A stretch of DNA of 33,647 nt, taken from the NCBI RefSeq assembly GCF_026183895.1, contig NZ_JAPFQI010000032.1, positions 1 through 33,647 on the forward strand. The letters run 5' to 3'. This DNA comes from Sabulicella glaciei. GTDB taxonomy: Bacteria; Pseudomonadota; Alphaproteobacteria; Acetobacterales; Acetobacteraceae. The notes below the pieces were generated by a model. That model had not been told where the DNA came from. It ran no database searches and worked only from the letters and a program-made list of their open reading frames with translations. Positions 1-7,695 of this stretch are shown piece after piece (position 1 is the stretch's first letter; each line of letters begins with the position of its first letter). A program made the position numbers and the translations under genes.

Positions 1-178
1 CTTCGGCCTGTCGAGCGGCAACACCCCGCACCCGCAGGATCACCCGGAGATCACCGAGCGGCTCACCGAGATCGTCGTCATCATCGCCTTGACCGGTGCC
101 GGCCTCAAGCTCGACCGGCCACCGTCACCTTCCGACGGTCAGCCGGGGACGCCTGCTGCCCTCAAAGCGGCGATGTAG
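1..178 (+). pseudogene. Cation/proton antiporter fragment, truncated at its 3' side
   Basis: The frame beginning at base 2 is open into the window from the left. It reads like an internal segment of a monovalent cation:proton antiporter of the CPA1/NhaP kind, with a His-Pro-Glu-Ile-Thr-Glu-Arg-Leu stretch followed by a hydrophobic ALTGAGLKLDRP segment. The match to that family stops near base 119. The frame then runs through about 19 unrelated residues to a TAG at 176-178, overlapping the 3' end of the minus-strand gene that follows. An intact antiporter would continue for several hundred residues with many more membrane segments. I infer that a rearrangement replaced the rest of the gene. 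The family call is from memory of the motif and is moderately sure; that the gene is broken is clearer. Confidence 0.5.
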
Positions 179-1743
179 CGGTCCCGGACCTGTTGATCCC
201 GGAGGGGAGGCACGACGTCCTCCAGGCTTTGATCCGGAGGGACAACGCTCCGCAGATCTGCGGCGGCCTCACGGGCGTCCGCCCCCCGGCCGGACAGCAT
301 GAGCGCCCCGACCAGCATGCGGCGCCCCGAAAGCCAGGACGGTGTATAACGCACGGAGCGGTCAGCCCAGTGGATCGCAGCGTCCCAGTCGCCTGCGACA
401 AGATGGGCCAGTGCAGTGCCCGAGAACATCAGAACCTTCTCGTGGTCGTGCGGGCTGAGCCGCATCGCGCGCTCGAGAAGCCCGATCGCCTTCTCGGACT
501 GGCAGGCAAAGATGTAGACCCAGGCGCAACTCACCAGGACCTGGGCCGACCCGCTGTTCCGTGCGAGAGCCCGCTCGGCTGCCGCAATCCCCGCTGCATA
601 GTCCCGGGCCAGATAAGCGACCGCAAGGGCCGCGAGCCGGAGGACGCTGGGATCGTCCGGCTCCAGCTTGAGGGCATCCCTTGCCCAGGCCGCTCCTTCC
701 ACCCACTCCTCGGGGCCGGACCATCCCTGCGCCTTGCGGATCACTCGGTGGCCCGCGCTGAAGGCCTTGGCCAGGGCGAAATTGGGATCTAGCGCAACCG
801 CCTGGCGGAGCTTTGACATTGCCACATCGCTGTCCTTGCGCGTGAAGCGGTAGGCGCGGCTGAGCGCGCGCAGGTAAAGATCGTAGGCGTCGAGGTTTTC
901 AGTGGGTTTGGTGTACGCGCGCCCGATCTCAGCGGCCTCGAGCTTTGGCTCGACCGCAGCCGCCACGGCTTCGGCCACGCGGTCCTGGAGGGCAAAGATG
1001 TCCTCCATCGTGCCATCGAAGCGGTCCGCCCAGACATGGTGGCCTGTCTCGGTCTCGATCATCTGAACGGTGATGCGAACATGCCCGTCAGACCTTCGGA
1101 CGCTGCCCTCGATGACGTAGCGCACGCCCAGCTCGCGGCCCACCTGGCGCACGTCCACGGCGCGCCCCTTGTAGGTGAAGGCGGAGTTCCGGGCGATGAC
1201 GAAGAACCAGCGCACCCGGCTCAGCGCCGTCGTCAGCTCCTCCGTCATGCCATCGACGAAGTACTCCTGCCCCGGGTCGTCGCTCAGATTCGAGAAGGGC
1301 AAAACAACCAGAGAAGCGCGGACCAGTGGGGGCAGGGGGCGAGGGGTGGCCTCCCACGAAATCTGACGGTCAAGGGAAGGGGGACTCTCGGCGCTCCCCG
1401 CTTGCGCCGTGGGAGATCCATCTCGTGTCACCTCGGCGTCAAGCAGATAGCCGCGCCGTGGCATGGTGCGGAGCAGCCGTCCGTCGTCATGGAGCGCCCG
1501 GCGGATCTCGGCGACGCAGCCTGTGAGATTGTCGTCCGCTACGAATACCCCGGGCCAGACCGCGGTGAGCAGCTCCTCGCGCGAGACCAGCCGGCCCGCG
1601 TTCGCCAGAAGATGCCAGAGGACGTCGAAGGTCTTCGGCCGCAGGACAACTTCCGCGCCCGAACGGTCGATCAGCGCCGCTCGGCGCGGGTCGAGGGTGA
1701 AACTTGCGAAGTGGAAGGTGACAGAGCCCTTCCTTTCACCCAT
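139..1743 (-). CDS. Winged-helix / TolB-like / TPR regulatory protein
   Basis: This 534-residue protein starts with an OmpR/CadC-type winged-helix DNA-binding domain (about residues 5-100). It contains the usual LRPKTFDVLWHLLANAGRLV helix and a closing RRGYLL wing. A linker leads to a TolB-like domain (about 145-270) opening with VVLPFSNLSDDPGQEYFVDG and containing NSAFTYKG and YVIEGSVR, the signature of proteins often annotated as adenylate-cyclase-like TPR proteins. About five TPR units fill residues 280-530. No cyclase catalytic domain is present. I chose ATG 1743 over the upstream TTG at 1773 because GGGAGA lies about nine bases before it and the protein then begins at the usual domain edge. 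There is no receiver domain, so signal input is unknown. It probably regulates transcription in the cytoplasm. Its relative at 2422-3747 shares the TolB/TPR part. Confidence 0.85.
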   Translation of the reverse strand: MGERKGSVTFHFASFTLDPRRAALIDRSGAEVVLRPKTFDVLWHLLANAGRLVSREELLTAVWPGVFVADDNLTGCVAEIRRALHDDGRLLRTMPRRGYLLDAEVTRDGSPTAQAGSAESPPSLDRQISWEATPRPLPPLVRASLVVLPFSNLSDDPGQEYFVDGMTEELTTALSRVRWFFVIARNSAFTYKGRAVDVRQVGRELGVRYVIEGSVRRSDGHVRITVQMIETETGHHVWADRFDGTMEDIFALQDRVAEAVAAAVEPKLEAAEIGRAYTKPTENLDAYDLYLRALSRAYRFTRKDSDVAMSKLRQAVALDPNFALAKAFSAGHRVIRKAQGWSGPEEWVEGAAWARDALKLEPDDPSVLRLAALAVAYLARDYAAGIAAAERALARNSGSAQVLVSCAWVYIFACQSEKAIGLLERAMRLSPHDHEKVLMFSGTALAHLVAGDWDAAIHWADRSVRYTPSWLSGRRMLVGALMLSGRGADAREAAADLRSVVPPDQSLEDVVPPLRDQQVRDRYIAALRAAGVPG

Positions 1744-1953
1744 GGCCGGTTCTCCCGGACATTGTCCCAGCAAGCCTAAGCCGAGACGGGGAAAGCGTGC
1801 AGCAGAAATTCATGCCTTTTCAAGAATACTTGTAGGTCGTTCTCAGGACTTGGGTGGCCCGGGGACGCATTCTCCGCCTCACCGATGCGGAATGGCACGG
1901 GGAGCATCCGGATTTCCCGGGAAGCACCGGCTGGCATCGTGAGGGAGGCAAAA

Positions 1954-2346
1954 ATGACCGTCTTCAAGAACGCCCTGGCCGTGGCCGCCGTCACCGCGGC
2001 CTTTCTCGGCACCGGCATGGCCAACGCCCAGTCCTGTCCGTGCATGAACCGTGGCGCCGAGGATTCGAGCATCGACTACGGACCGGGCCAACCCAACAAC
2101 GTCGTCGGCGGTGGCCGGCTGGTCGCACTGTTTGAAGAGGAGAACCACAGCGCCACCTATTTCGAGCCGCAGTACGAGCAGCAGGCGCAGAGGCGCATGG
2201 TGTCGCACGTGTACACCTCGGGGGATGGTCGCGCCGAGGTCGTCTGGGTGCCCGAAGGCACGCAGGCGGCCACCCTGGCGACGCTGGGCGGTGACGGCAG
2301 CCTTCTGCAGACGCGCATCGGCCGGCAGCGCATCGCCAGCCGATGA
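1954..2346 (+). CDS. Small secreted hypothetical protein
   Basis: The protein is 130 residues and I do not recognise the family. Residues 1-25 form a clear Sec signal peptide: MTVFKN, then a hydrophobic Ala/Val/Leu core, ending in ANA before Gln-Ser, where signal peptidase I would be expected to cut. The mature part begins with a Cys-Pro-Cys motif, is acidic, has no further membrane segment, and probably sits in the periplasm or outside. The frame is open further upstream to 1885, but ATG 1954 is preceded by a strong GAGGGAGG site at 1941-1948 and gives the signal peptide its normal length. The gene stands alone between two minus-strand TolB/TPR genes and ends in a strong hairpin. A regulatory link to those neighbours is possible but not shown. 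Confidence 0.75.
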   Translation: MTVFKNALAVAAVTAAFLGTGMANAQSCPCMNRGAEDSSIDYGPGQPNNVVGGGRLVALFEEENHSATYFEPQYEQQAQRRMVSHVYTSGDGRAEVVWVPEGTQAATLATLGGDGSLLQTRIGRQRIASR

Positions 2347-2357
2347 CCTGCCCAAGC

Positions 2358-2383
2358 CCGGGCCCGCCGCAGTGCGGGCCCGG
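2358..2383. terminator. Strong hairpin between convergent genes
   Basis: Bases 2358-2367 (CCGGGCCCGC) pair perfectly with 2374-2383 around a six-base loop, giving a ten-base-pair G+C stem. It lies in the 75-base gap between the plus-strand secreted-protein gene and the minus-strand TPR gene, where a bidirectional terminator is expected. There is only a weak T-tract, so it may stop transcription poorly or act mainly to stabilise the 3' end. Confidence 0.55.
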
Positions 2384-2421
2384 TTCCACCGGTCTCGGCC
2401 GCACGGCGCCCGCAGCGACCC

Positions 2422-3747
2422 CTATTCTGCGAGGCCTGCAGCCCGCAGCCCGCCGACCATGGTCGCAACGAACGCCTGGTCGACGAACTCAGCGGCCACA
2501 CGGCTTGCGAATACGTGGGCGCCGGCAGGGTTCGCGCTGCGAAACTGTTCGGCGGCTGCCTGAGCCTCTTCCGTCCGCCCGAGCGCGTGCAGGGCCGCCA
2601 CCACGACCCGGTGCCCCGTCGCCCGATCTGGCATTTCCGCGACGGCGCTCACGCCGGCTTCGAGCGCTTCCTCGAAGCGCCGAGCCATGAGAAGAGCGTA
2701 GCCGAGGCCGGAGAGAAAATACGATAGCTCGGGGTCAAGCGGACTCAGGCGAATGGCGCGCTGGAAGAGTTCGATCGCCCTGTCAGGGCGTCCCACGTAT
2801 AGCAGTGTCCAGGCGGCGCCGCTGTGTGCCTGGGCCGAGTTCGGGTTGAGCATGAGCGCGCGTTCCACTGCGTCGAGTCCACGCTCACGGTCGTGCTCGA
2901 ACCAAGCGATGGCTTGCCCAGCGCAGCGCAACGTCGCCGGGTCGTCGTGACTTTCGACGAGGGCTTCGCGCGCCAGCCGGGCGCCCTCTTCGCGTTCGCC
3001 GGGTTCGAGCCAGCCCTGCACCTCGCGGATCAGAATCGAATAGGCGGCAAATGCCTTGGCCTGTGCAAAGGCTGGATCCAGTTCCACGGCGCGACGGAGA
3101 AGGTCCAGGGCTGCGTCGCTGTCCGACTTGGTCTTTGCATAGTGGCGCGGCAGGGCCCGGAGGTAGAGATCGTAGGCGTTGAGATCTTCAGTGGGCTTGC
3201 CGCGTGCACGCTCAACCTCCGCCATCCGGACGCTGGGTTCGATGCTGGCGGCCACAGCCTCAGCGATGCGGTCTTGCAACTCGAACAACTCAGTCAACTC
3301 GCCGTCGAAGCGCTCGGTCCAGAGGTGCGTGCCGCCTCTTGTTTCGACAAGCTGCACCACGATGCGCACGTGTCGGCCTGCCTTGCGGACGCTCCCGTCC
3401 AACACGTAGCGAACACCAAGCTCGCGTCCGATCTCACGCACATCCGCGGCTCGGCCTTTGTAGGTGAAGGCGGAATTACGGGAGATCACGAACAGCGAGC
3501 GGATGCGCGACAGCGCCGTGGTGATCTCCTCCACGACACCATCGGCAAAATATTCCTGTTCAGAGTCGCCGCACAAATTGGCAAATGGCAGCACAACAAG
3601 GGAGGGCTGGTTCGGTAATGCGAGACCTCCTCTTCCCTGGAGTGGCTCATCCCCCTTCGCCCGGCCGGGGGCTCCGGCTGTCACAGGCTTGGCTTCGGCG
3701 CTCCGTGGCGCTGGGTTGCCGCGCTCATTTTGTCCATCAGCCGCCAT
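2422..3747 (-). CDS. TolB-like / TPR protein without DNA-binding or cyclase domain
   Basis: This 441-residue protein starts with a disordered Pro/Ala/Gly-rich leader (1-48). A TolB-like domain follows (about 49-175), beginning SLVVLPFANLCGDSEQEYFA and containing NSAFTYKG and YVLDGSVRK. TPR-type helical repeats fill about 185-435. It is clearly paralogous to the C-terminal part of the protein at 139-1743. In most relatives this module follows a winged-helix domain or a class III cyclase domain. Here nothing recognisable precedes it, and the leader looks like the linker normally found after such a domain, so the gene may have lost its 5' end. ATG 3747 has only a distant GAAGG. It is probably a cytoplasmic scaffold or sensor; the partner is unknown. 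Confidence 0.8.
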   Translation of the reverse strand: MAADGQNERGNPAPRSAEAKPVTAGAPGRAKGDEPLQGRGGLALPNQPSLVVLPFANLCGDSEQEYFADGVVEEITTALSRIRSLFVISRNSAFTYKGRAADVREIGRELGVRYVLDGSVRKAGRHVRIVVQLVETRGGTHLWTERFDGELTELFELQDRIAEAVAASIEPSVRMAEVERARGKPTEDLNAYDLYLRALPRHYAKTKSDSDAALDLLRRAVELDPAFAQAKAFAAYSILIREVQGWLEPGEREEGARLAREALVESHDDPATLRCAGQAIAWFEHDRERGLDAVERALMLNPNSAQAHSGAAWTLLYVGRPDRAIELFQRAIRLSPLDPELSYFLSGLGYALLMARRFEEALEAGVSAVAEMPDRATGHRVVVAALHALGRTEEAQAAAEQFRSANPAGAHVFASRVAAEFVDQAFVATMVGGLRAAGLAE

Positions 3748-3993
3748 GTCGCCCGTGCCTTCGGCTCAGGATCACGTATCGGTGAAAGCAATTGCTAAAC
3801 GTTGCCTGCGAAGAGAAGTTCGCGAGCAAGGCAGTTCTGCAGGGGCTTCTGATAGTGGGCAGAACTGCAGTTCGTGGCTTCTCCAAGACCAACGCTGGTG
3901 CCGCAGCCTTGGAAAGACGTCCCTGTCTATTCTGTTCCCCAAACCGTCACCACGCCCGCCCGATGGCAGTTCAGGAGCAAACGAGGTCATAGC

Positions 3994-4443
3994 TTAAGAC
4001 GGGGTCATCAGATCGACAGCGTAGATGCAGGTCCAGCTGCGCAGCTCGCCGAGAAAACGTCCATCGGCCTCAAACCGGCCCGTCAGCGTGGCCGGGCCGT
4101 CGAGCGCTCCGCTGAGCACGGTCAGACCGCCGGCATGGACGATGCCCCGCAACACCGCCGGTCCGGCGCGGAACGACACCCGGCGGCCCGAGACGACCAA
4201 CAGGGGCGCTGCCGCGTGTCCGCTGCATTCCCCTTCGCGTCCCTCGAACGCTGCGGCCAGCGTGCCGCCATAGCTGGCGTTCAGCGCGGGCACGGCCGCG
4301 GCGGGCGCTGACTCCGGGGTGTGGCGCACGGCCACCATGGCCATGGCCGCGGCGCAGAGTGCGAGGGCAACGCCGAGCCGGTTGTCCGTCATCCGGGACG
4401 GAGACGCCGCTGGGAGACGCTGGGGGGAGAGAGTGGTGCTCAT
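3994..4443 (-). CDS. Membrane-anchored or exported hypothetical protein
   Basis: The protein is 149 residues and of a family I do not recognise. A hydrophobic segment at about residues 22-38 (LGVALALCAAAMAMVAV) follows a positively charged N-terminus, so it is either a signal anchor or a signal peptide. The rest is a small globular domain rich in Gly, Val and Thr with two cysteines, probably beta-rich and outside the cytoplasm. ATG 4443 has GGAAGG seven bases upstream and is preferred over ATG 4392, which lacks a ribosome site. The IS element begins about 135 bases upstream, so its original promoter context may have been altered. Reality as a gene is likely but not certain. Confidence 0.6.
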   Translation of the reverse strand: MSTTLSPQRLPAASPSRMTDNRLGVALALCAAAMAMVAVRHTPESAPAAAVPALNASYGGTLAAAFEGREGECSGHAAAPLLVVSGRRVSFRAGPAVLRGIVHAGGLTVLSGALDGPATLTGRFEADGRFLGELRSWTCIYAVDLMTPS

Positions 4444-4579
4444 CGCTTGCCTTCCGACCCTGCGCCGCAGACCCGTTTGACCGGCGGCGTGCCCGAAAGG
4501 CTAAGGTCCAGGCGCCGCGGGCCGTATCACCCGGCCGGCCCGGTCCGCGCATCACCCGGGCGGACCAGCGTGCCTCTCA

Positions 4580-5506
4580 GAGCCCGCTTCATAAAGCGCG
4601 TGCGATGCGGCGCAGAAGCACGGCCGCGGCAGCGAGCGTGAAGAACGCGGTGGCCGAACTCTCGGTGGCTTCGTGGTCGCGGGCAAGACGCCGGCATCGG
4701 CTGGTCCAGCCGAAGGTGCGCTCGATCACCCAGCGACGGGGCTGAACCGCGAAGCCTCTAGCTTCTGGGGCACGGCCGACCAGCTGGACCGTGACGGGCG
4801 TCGCGGTGGCGACGCGCTCCCCCGCATAGGCGCGATCTGCGTAGCACAGCGCGAGGAAGGGCCACGGGCGCCGGGATATGCCGAGAAGCGCAATCCCGCC
4901 GTGACTGTCGTGCGACGAGGCTGGCGAGACGGCGGCGAGCAAAAGACGGCCATCGGTGTCCACCAGCGCATGCCGCTTGCGGCCGACGACGCGTTTGGCC
5001 GCATCGTATCCCCGCACACCTGCAACGCCGACGCCGCCCGATCGAACAGCTTGCGTATCCACCACGGCCGCCGTGGGCGAGGCTTGGCGGCCCATCCGCT
5101 CCCGGTCGGCCATCGCAAGCGCATGAGCGATGCGCTCGAAGGTGCCCGTGCGCGCCAGGCGGAGGAACCAGCGCAGCGTCGTCGGCCAAGGCGGGAAATC
5201 ACGTGGCAGGTGCCGCCACGCGCAGCCAGTGCGAAGAACGTACAAGATGCCGTCCAGCACCGCTCGCATCGGCCAGCGCCGTGGTCGTCCGAAGGGAGCG
5301 GGCGGCGGCAGGAATGGCGCCGCCAGCGACCACTCGGCGTTGGTCAAGCATGTTGCATAGGGCTGGATTGGGCGCGCAAGCTGCGCCCGGGCGGCGGGGG
5401 TCCACATGGGCGACCTCGAAGGACATACAGACATCCCTCGAACGCACGAGACCGTCGCCGCTCACCCCCCTCTGCGATCCATACGAAACCGTTCCGAAGC
5501 GGGCTC
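4580..5506 (-). mobile_element. IS5-family element, IS1031 type, complete
   Basis: The element is 927 bp, bounded by perfect 11-bp terminal inverted repeats: GAGCCCGCTTC at 4580-4590 and its complement at 5496-5506. It is flanked by a 3-bp target duplication TCA at 4577-4579 and 5507-5509. A TNA duplication, this repeat sequence and the length fit the IS1031 subgroup of IS5. It carries one full-length transposase gene. The transposase stop codon overlaps the left terminal repeat. The element looks recent and possibly active, since both ends, the duplication and the frame are intact. The right-hand copy of the duplication is also the stop codon of the neighbouring gene. Confidence 0.88.
4589..5407 (-). 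CDS. IS5-family transposase (DDE)
   Basis: This 272-residue DDE transposase cuts and joins the ends of the surrounding element. The N-terminus (MWTPAARAQ, then LTNAEWSL) is the standard IS5 start and helix-turn-helix region. The catalytic triad is visible as Asp in VVDTQAVRSGG (about residue 123), Asp in CYADRAYAG (about 190) and Glu in RRWVIERTFGW (about 232). ATG 5407 is chosen because GAGG sits six bases upstream and MWT is the usual start of this family. The frame also allows ATG 5434 but that adds nine atypical residues. No frameshift or stop is seen. Confidence 0.88.
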   Translation of the reverse strand: MWTPAARAQLARPIQPYATCLTNAEWSLAAPFLPPPAPFGRPRRWPMRAVLDGILYVLRTGCAWRHLPRDFPPWPTTLRWFLRLARTGTFERIAHALAMADRERMGRQASPTAAVVDTQAVRSGGVGVAGVRGYDAAKRVVGRKRHALVDTDGRLLLAAVSPASSHDSHGGIALLGISRRPWPFLALCYADRAYAGERVATATPVTVQLVGRAPEARGFAVQPRRWVIERTFGWTSRCRRLARDHEATESSATAFFTLAAAAVLLRRIARAL

Positions 5507-7132
5507 TCAGGCAAGGCCGGCGCGTGCGGCCAGCGCGGCCGCGGCGCTGCGCGATGGGGCACCGAGTTTGAGCAGGACATTGGTCGCCTGCCGCTTCACC
5601 GTGTTCTCGCTGACCCCGAGGCTCGCGGCGATGGCGGGGTTGCTGAGGCCGCGCGCCATCAGGCGAAGGACCTCGCGCTCGCGCGGGCTCAGCTCGGCCA
5701 GGCCGGGTGGCAGCGCGTCGCTCTGCCGCGGCGCCGGCACGGACACCCCCTTGCCGGATGGCCGAGGAGCCGCTGCGTCGTCCCCGGCGAGGGCGAGGAG
5801 CGGCAGGCGGACGCCGCCGGCTTCGGGTCCGAGCGGCAGGCGCGTTTCCCGCTCGCGGAAGCGCAGGCCCGAGCCCGCCACGAGGTCGCGCACCGTGCCC
5901 GACACCAGCACCTCGCCGGGCGCGGCCAGCGCGGCGATGCGGCGGGCGACGTGCAGGGCCAGCCCCGCGTTGGCGCCGACCTCGCCGAGGGGCGCGGCGG
6001 CAACCTCGCCCACGTGCAGGCCGCAGCGCAGCCCGCGGTCTAGCAGGTGCTGTGCCGCCTCCCTCAACGCGACGGCGCAGCGGACCGCGCGGGCGGGGCC
6101 ATCGAAGCTTGCAAGAAGCGTCCCGTCGGGGAGGAGCGAGGCGCCAGGGCGCACACCGGATCTGGCGGCAAGGACGGCGTTGGCCTCCACGCGCCAGCGG
6201 TCCAGCCGCGCGCACCACGCCGCGTCACCCAGAGCCGCAGCGCCGCGCTCCGGGTCGGCGACCTCGGCGGCCAAGACCGTGGCCAGCACACGGTCCGCCA
6301 CGCCCGCGACGGAGGGGCGCTGCCCAGTGACGAAGGCTTCGATCTCGTCGGCGACTGGGCCCACGTCACCCATCCAGATCGGGTGGGCATCGCCGGGGAC
6401 GGTGGCGAGGCGTGCGCCGGGGATGTGCGCGGCAAGAAACGGCCCCGCTTCGTGACCGATCCAGGTGTCGCCGGCGCGATGGAGCACCAGCGTCGGCACC
6501 CGGATCGCGGGCAGGATCGGACGGATGTCGATCGAGGCGTTCATCCGGACCAGCTGCTGCGCCATGCGCGGGCTCGCCCCAAGCCGTTCATGCCGGGACC
6601 ACCAGGAGCGGAGATCCAGGTCGGACTGATGGACCGGATCGAAGCGCCCCAGCATCATGCCAGTGCCCCAGTCCGCCTCGATTTCGGCGAGGAACCGCTC
6701 TGTCTTTTCCGGACCGGACACGTATGCCGCGAAGGAAGGGTAGGCGCCATAGAGCACCAGCCCCCGCGTGCGGTCCGGATACGTGGCGGCAAAGAGAGCG
6801 GCCATGGCCCCGCCCTCCGAAGCGCCGACAAGAAAGGCACGTTCCGAGCCCACGGTGTCCATGATGGCTCGGACATCATCCATGCGCTGCTCCAGCGTCG
6901 GCGCCTCGGTCACGGGGTCGGACAGGCCGGTGCCACGCTTGTCGAACAGGATCAGGCGCGAGAAAGCGGCCAAGCGCGTAAGGAGGTGTGCGTAGCCCTC
7001 GTGCTCCCATTGCAGGTCGAGGTTGTTGATGAAGCCCGGGACATAGACGAGATCCACCGGGCCATTCCCCACGACCTGGTAGGCCAGGTGGACCTCGCCG
7101 TTCCGGGCGTAGCGGGTCTGCGGACGGGCCAT
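5507..7132 (-). CDS. Alpha/beta-hydrolase, degenerate cyclase and LuxR fusion protein
   Basis: The protein is 541 residues in three parts. Residues 1-260 are an alpha/beta-hydrolase with nucleophile motif GASEG, an Asp in HRAGDTW and a His in GDAHP. Residues about 285-450 match the class III cyclase domain that commonly follows such hydrolases (FDGPARAVRCAVALREA and GEVLVSGTVRDLVAGSGLRF). The metal-binding FTDIV-type motif is replaced by LAAEVADPE and the GDG loop by LPDGT, so it is probably catalytically dead. Residues about 475-541 are a LuxR-type helix-turn-helix (LSPREREVLRLMARGLSNPAI). I infer a one-component regulator in which a small ester or lactone may be sensed or cleaved. ATG 7132 has GGGAGG nine bases before it; the frame runs open to 7303 but that part is not hydrolase-like. 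The TGA stop was duplicated by the adjacent IS. Confidence 0.85.
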   Translation of the reverse strand: MARPQTRYARNGEVHLAYQVVGNGPVDLVYVPGFINNLDLQWEHEGYAHLLTRLAAFSRLILFDKRGTGLSDPVTEAPTLEQRMDDVRAIMDTVGSERAFLVGASEGGAMAALFAATYPDRTRGLVLYGAYPSFAAYVSGPEKTERFLAEIEADWGTGMMLGRFDPVHQSDLDLRSWWSRHERLGASPRMAQQLVRMNASIDIRPILPAIRVPTLVLHRAGDTWIGHEAGPFLAAHIPGARLATVPGDAHPIWMGDVGPVADEIEAFVTGQRPSVAGVADRVLATVLAAEVADPERGAAALGDAAWCARLDRWRVEANAVLAARSGVRPGASLLPDGTLLASFDGPARAVRCAVALREAAQHLLDRGLRCGLHVGEVAAAPLGEVGANAGLALHVARRIAALAAPGEVLVSGTVRDLVAGSGLRFRERETRLPLGPEAGGVRLPLLALAGDDAAAPRPSGKGVSVPAPRQSDALPPGLAELSPREREVLRLMARGLSNPAIAASLGVSENTVKRQATNVLLKLGAPSRSAAAALAARAGLA

Positions 7133-7194
7133 CGGGGCGGGCCTCCCGTCGGGCAGATTGGGCCGGTACTTGGGGACACGGCAAGCACTATCCC

Positions 7195-7536
7195 CTAAAC
7201 CAGGGCCGATCGCGGCGGGCTGGCCAGCATGCCGGCATTCCGCATGGCTGTGCCCTGCGCCGCAAAGACTTCTCGCTGAGAGGCCGTGCTGCGTCTCCAG
7301 CAACGCACTGCGGAAATTTGCATTCTGACGGCCACGATCCTTTGGCGGTCCAACCTCGGCCCTGTCTCGCTGAAGCGCTCCAAGACCATCCGCGCCGCCT
7401 CGGTGCGCGACGCACTTTCGTAGATCGCCGCCAAGGTTAGCAGTCGGCGCGACTGCGCCCGGTCTTTCGATCGCCGCACCAGGGCGCGCAGCGTCCGTGC
7501 ATCGTAGTCAGAACGAAGAGGAAGCGGCTGACCCAT
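7195..7536 (-). pseudogene. IS630-family transposase N-terminal remnant
   Basis: The first 50 residues or so (7387-7536) read MGQPLPLRSDYDARTLRAL and continue to LAAIYESASRTEAARM, the characteristic start and helix-turn-helix region of IS630-type transposases. After that the family pattern is lost. A few residues resembling the next helix (VLERFSETGP) appear too early, as if about ten codons were deleted, and the frame then ends in unrelated sequence. The DDE catalytic domain is absent. It is a dead fragment lying about 60 bases upstream of the hydrolase-LuxR gene, where it may have replaced part of that gene's promoter region. Confidence 0.65.
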
Positions 7537-7695
7537 GGCGAGGCCCCGTTGCTCCCCACCTTGAATAAGATCTGGCCCGCGTGGGAGAATCCCCTTCGTG
7601 AGTCAGTCTCACCAGGACTTGGTATCACATTGACAGCCGGGGCCGCGCGGCTTTGCCTATCACTGGCCCCGCGAGAGGGCGAGGAGGAAAAAACC

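Noticed and set aside
4673-6043. A 456-codon plus-strand open frame across the IS element and the LuxR gene
   Set aside because: It crosses an IS boundary with its target duplication, so it cannot be an old gene, and the minus strand carries intact known proteins.
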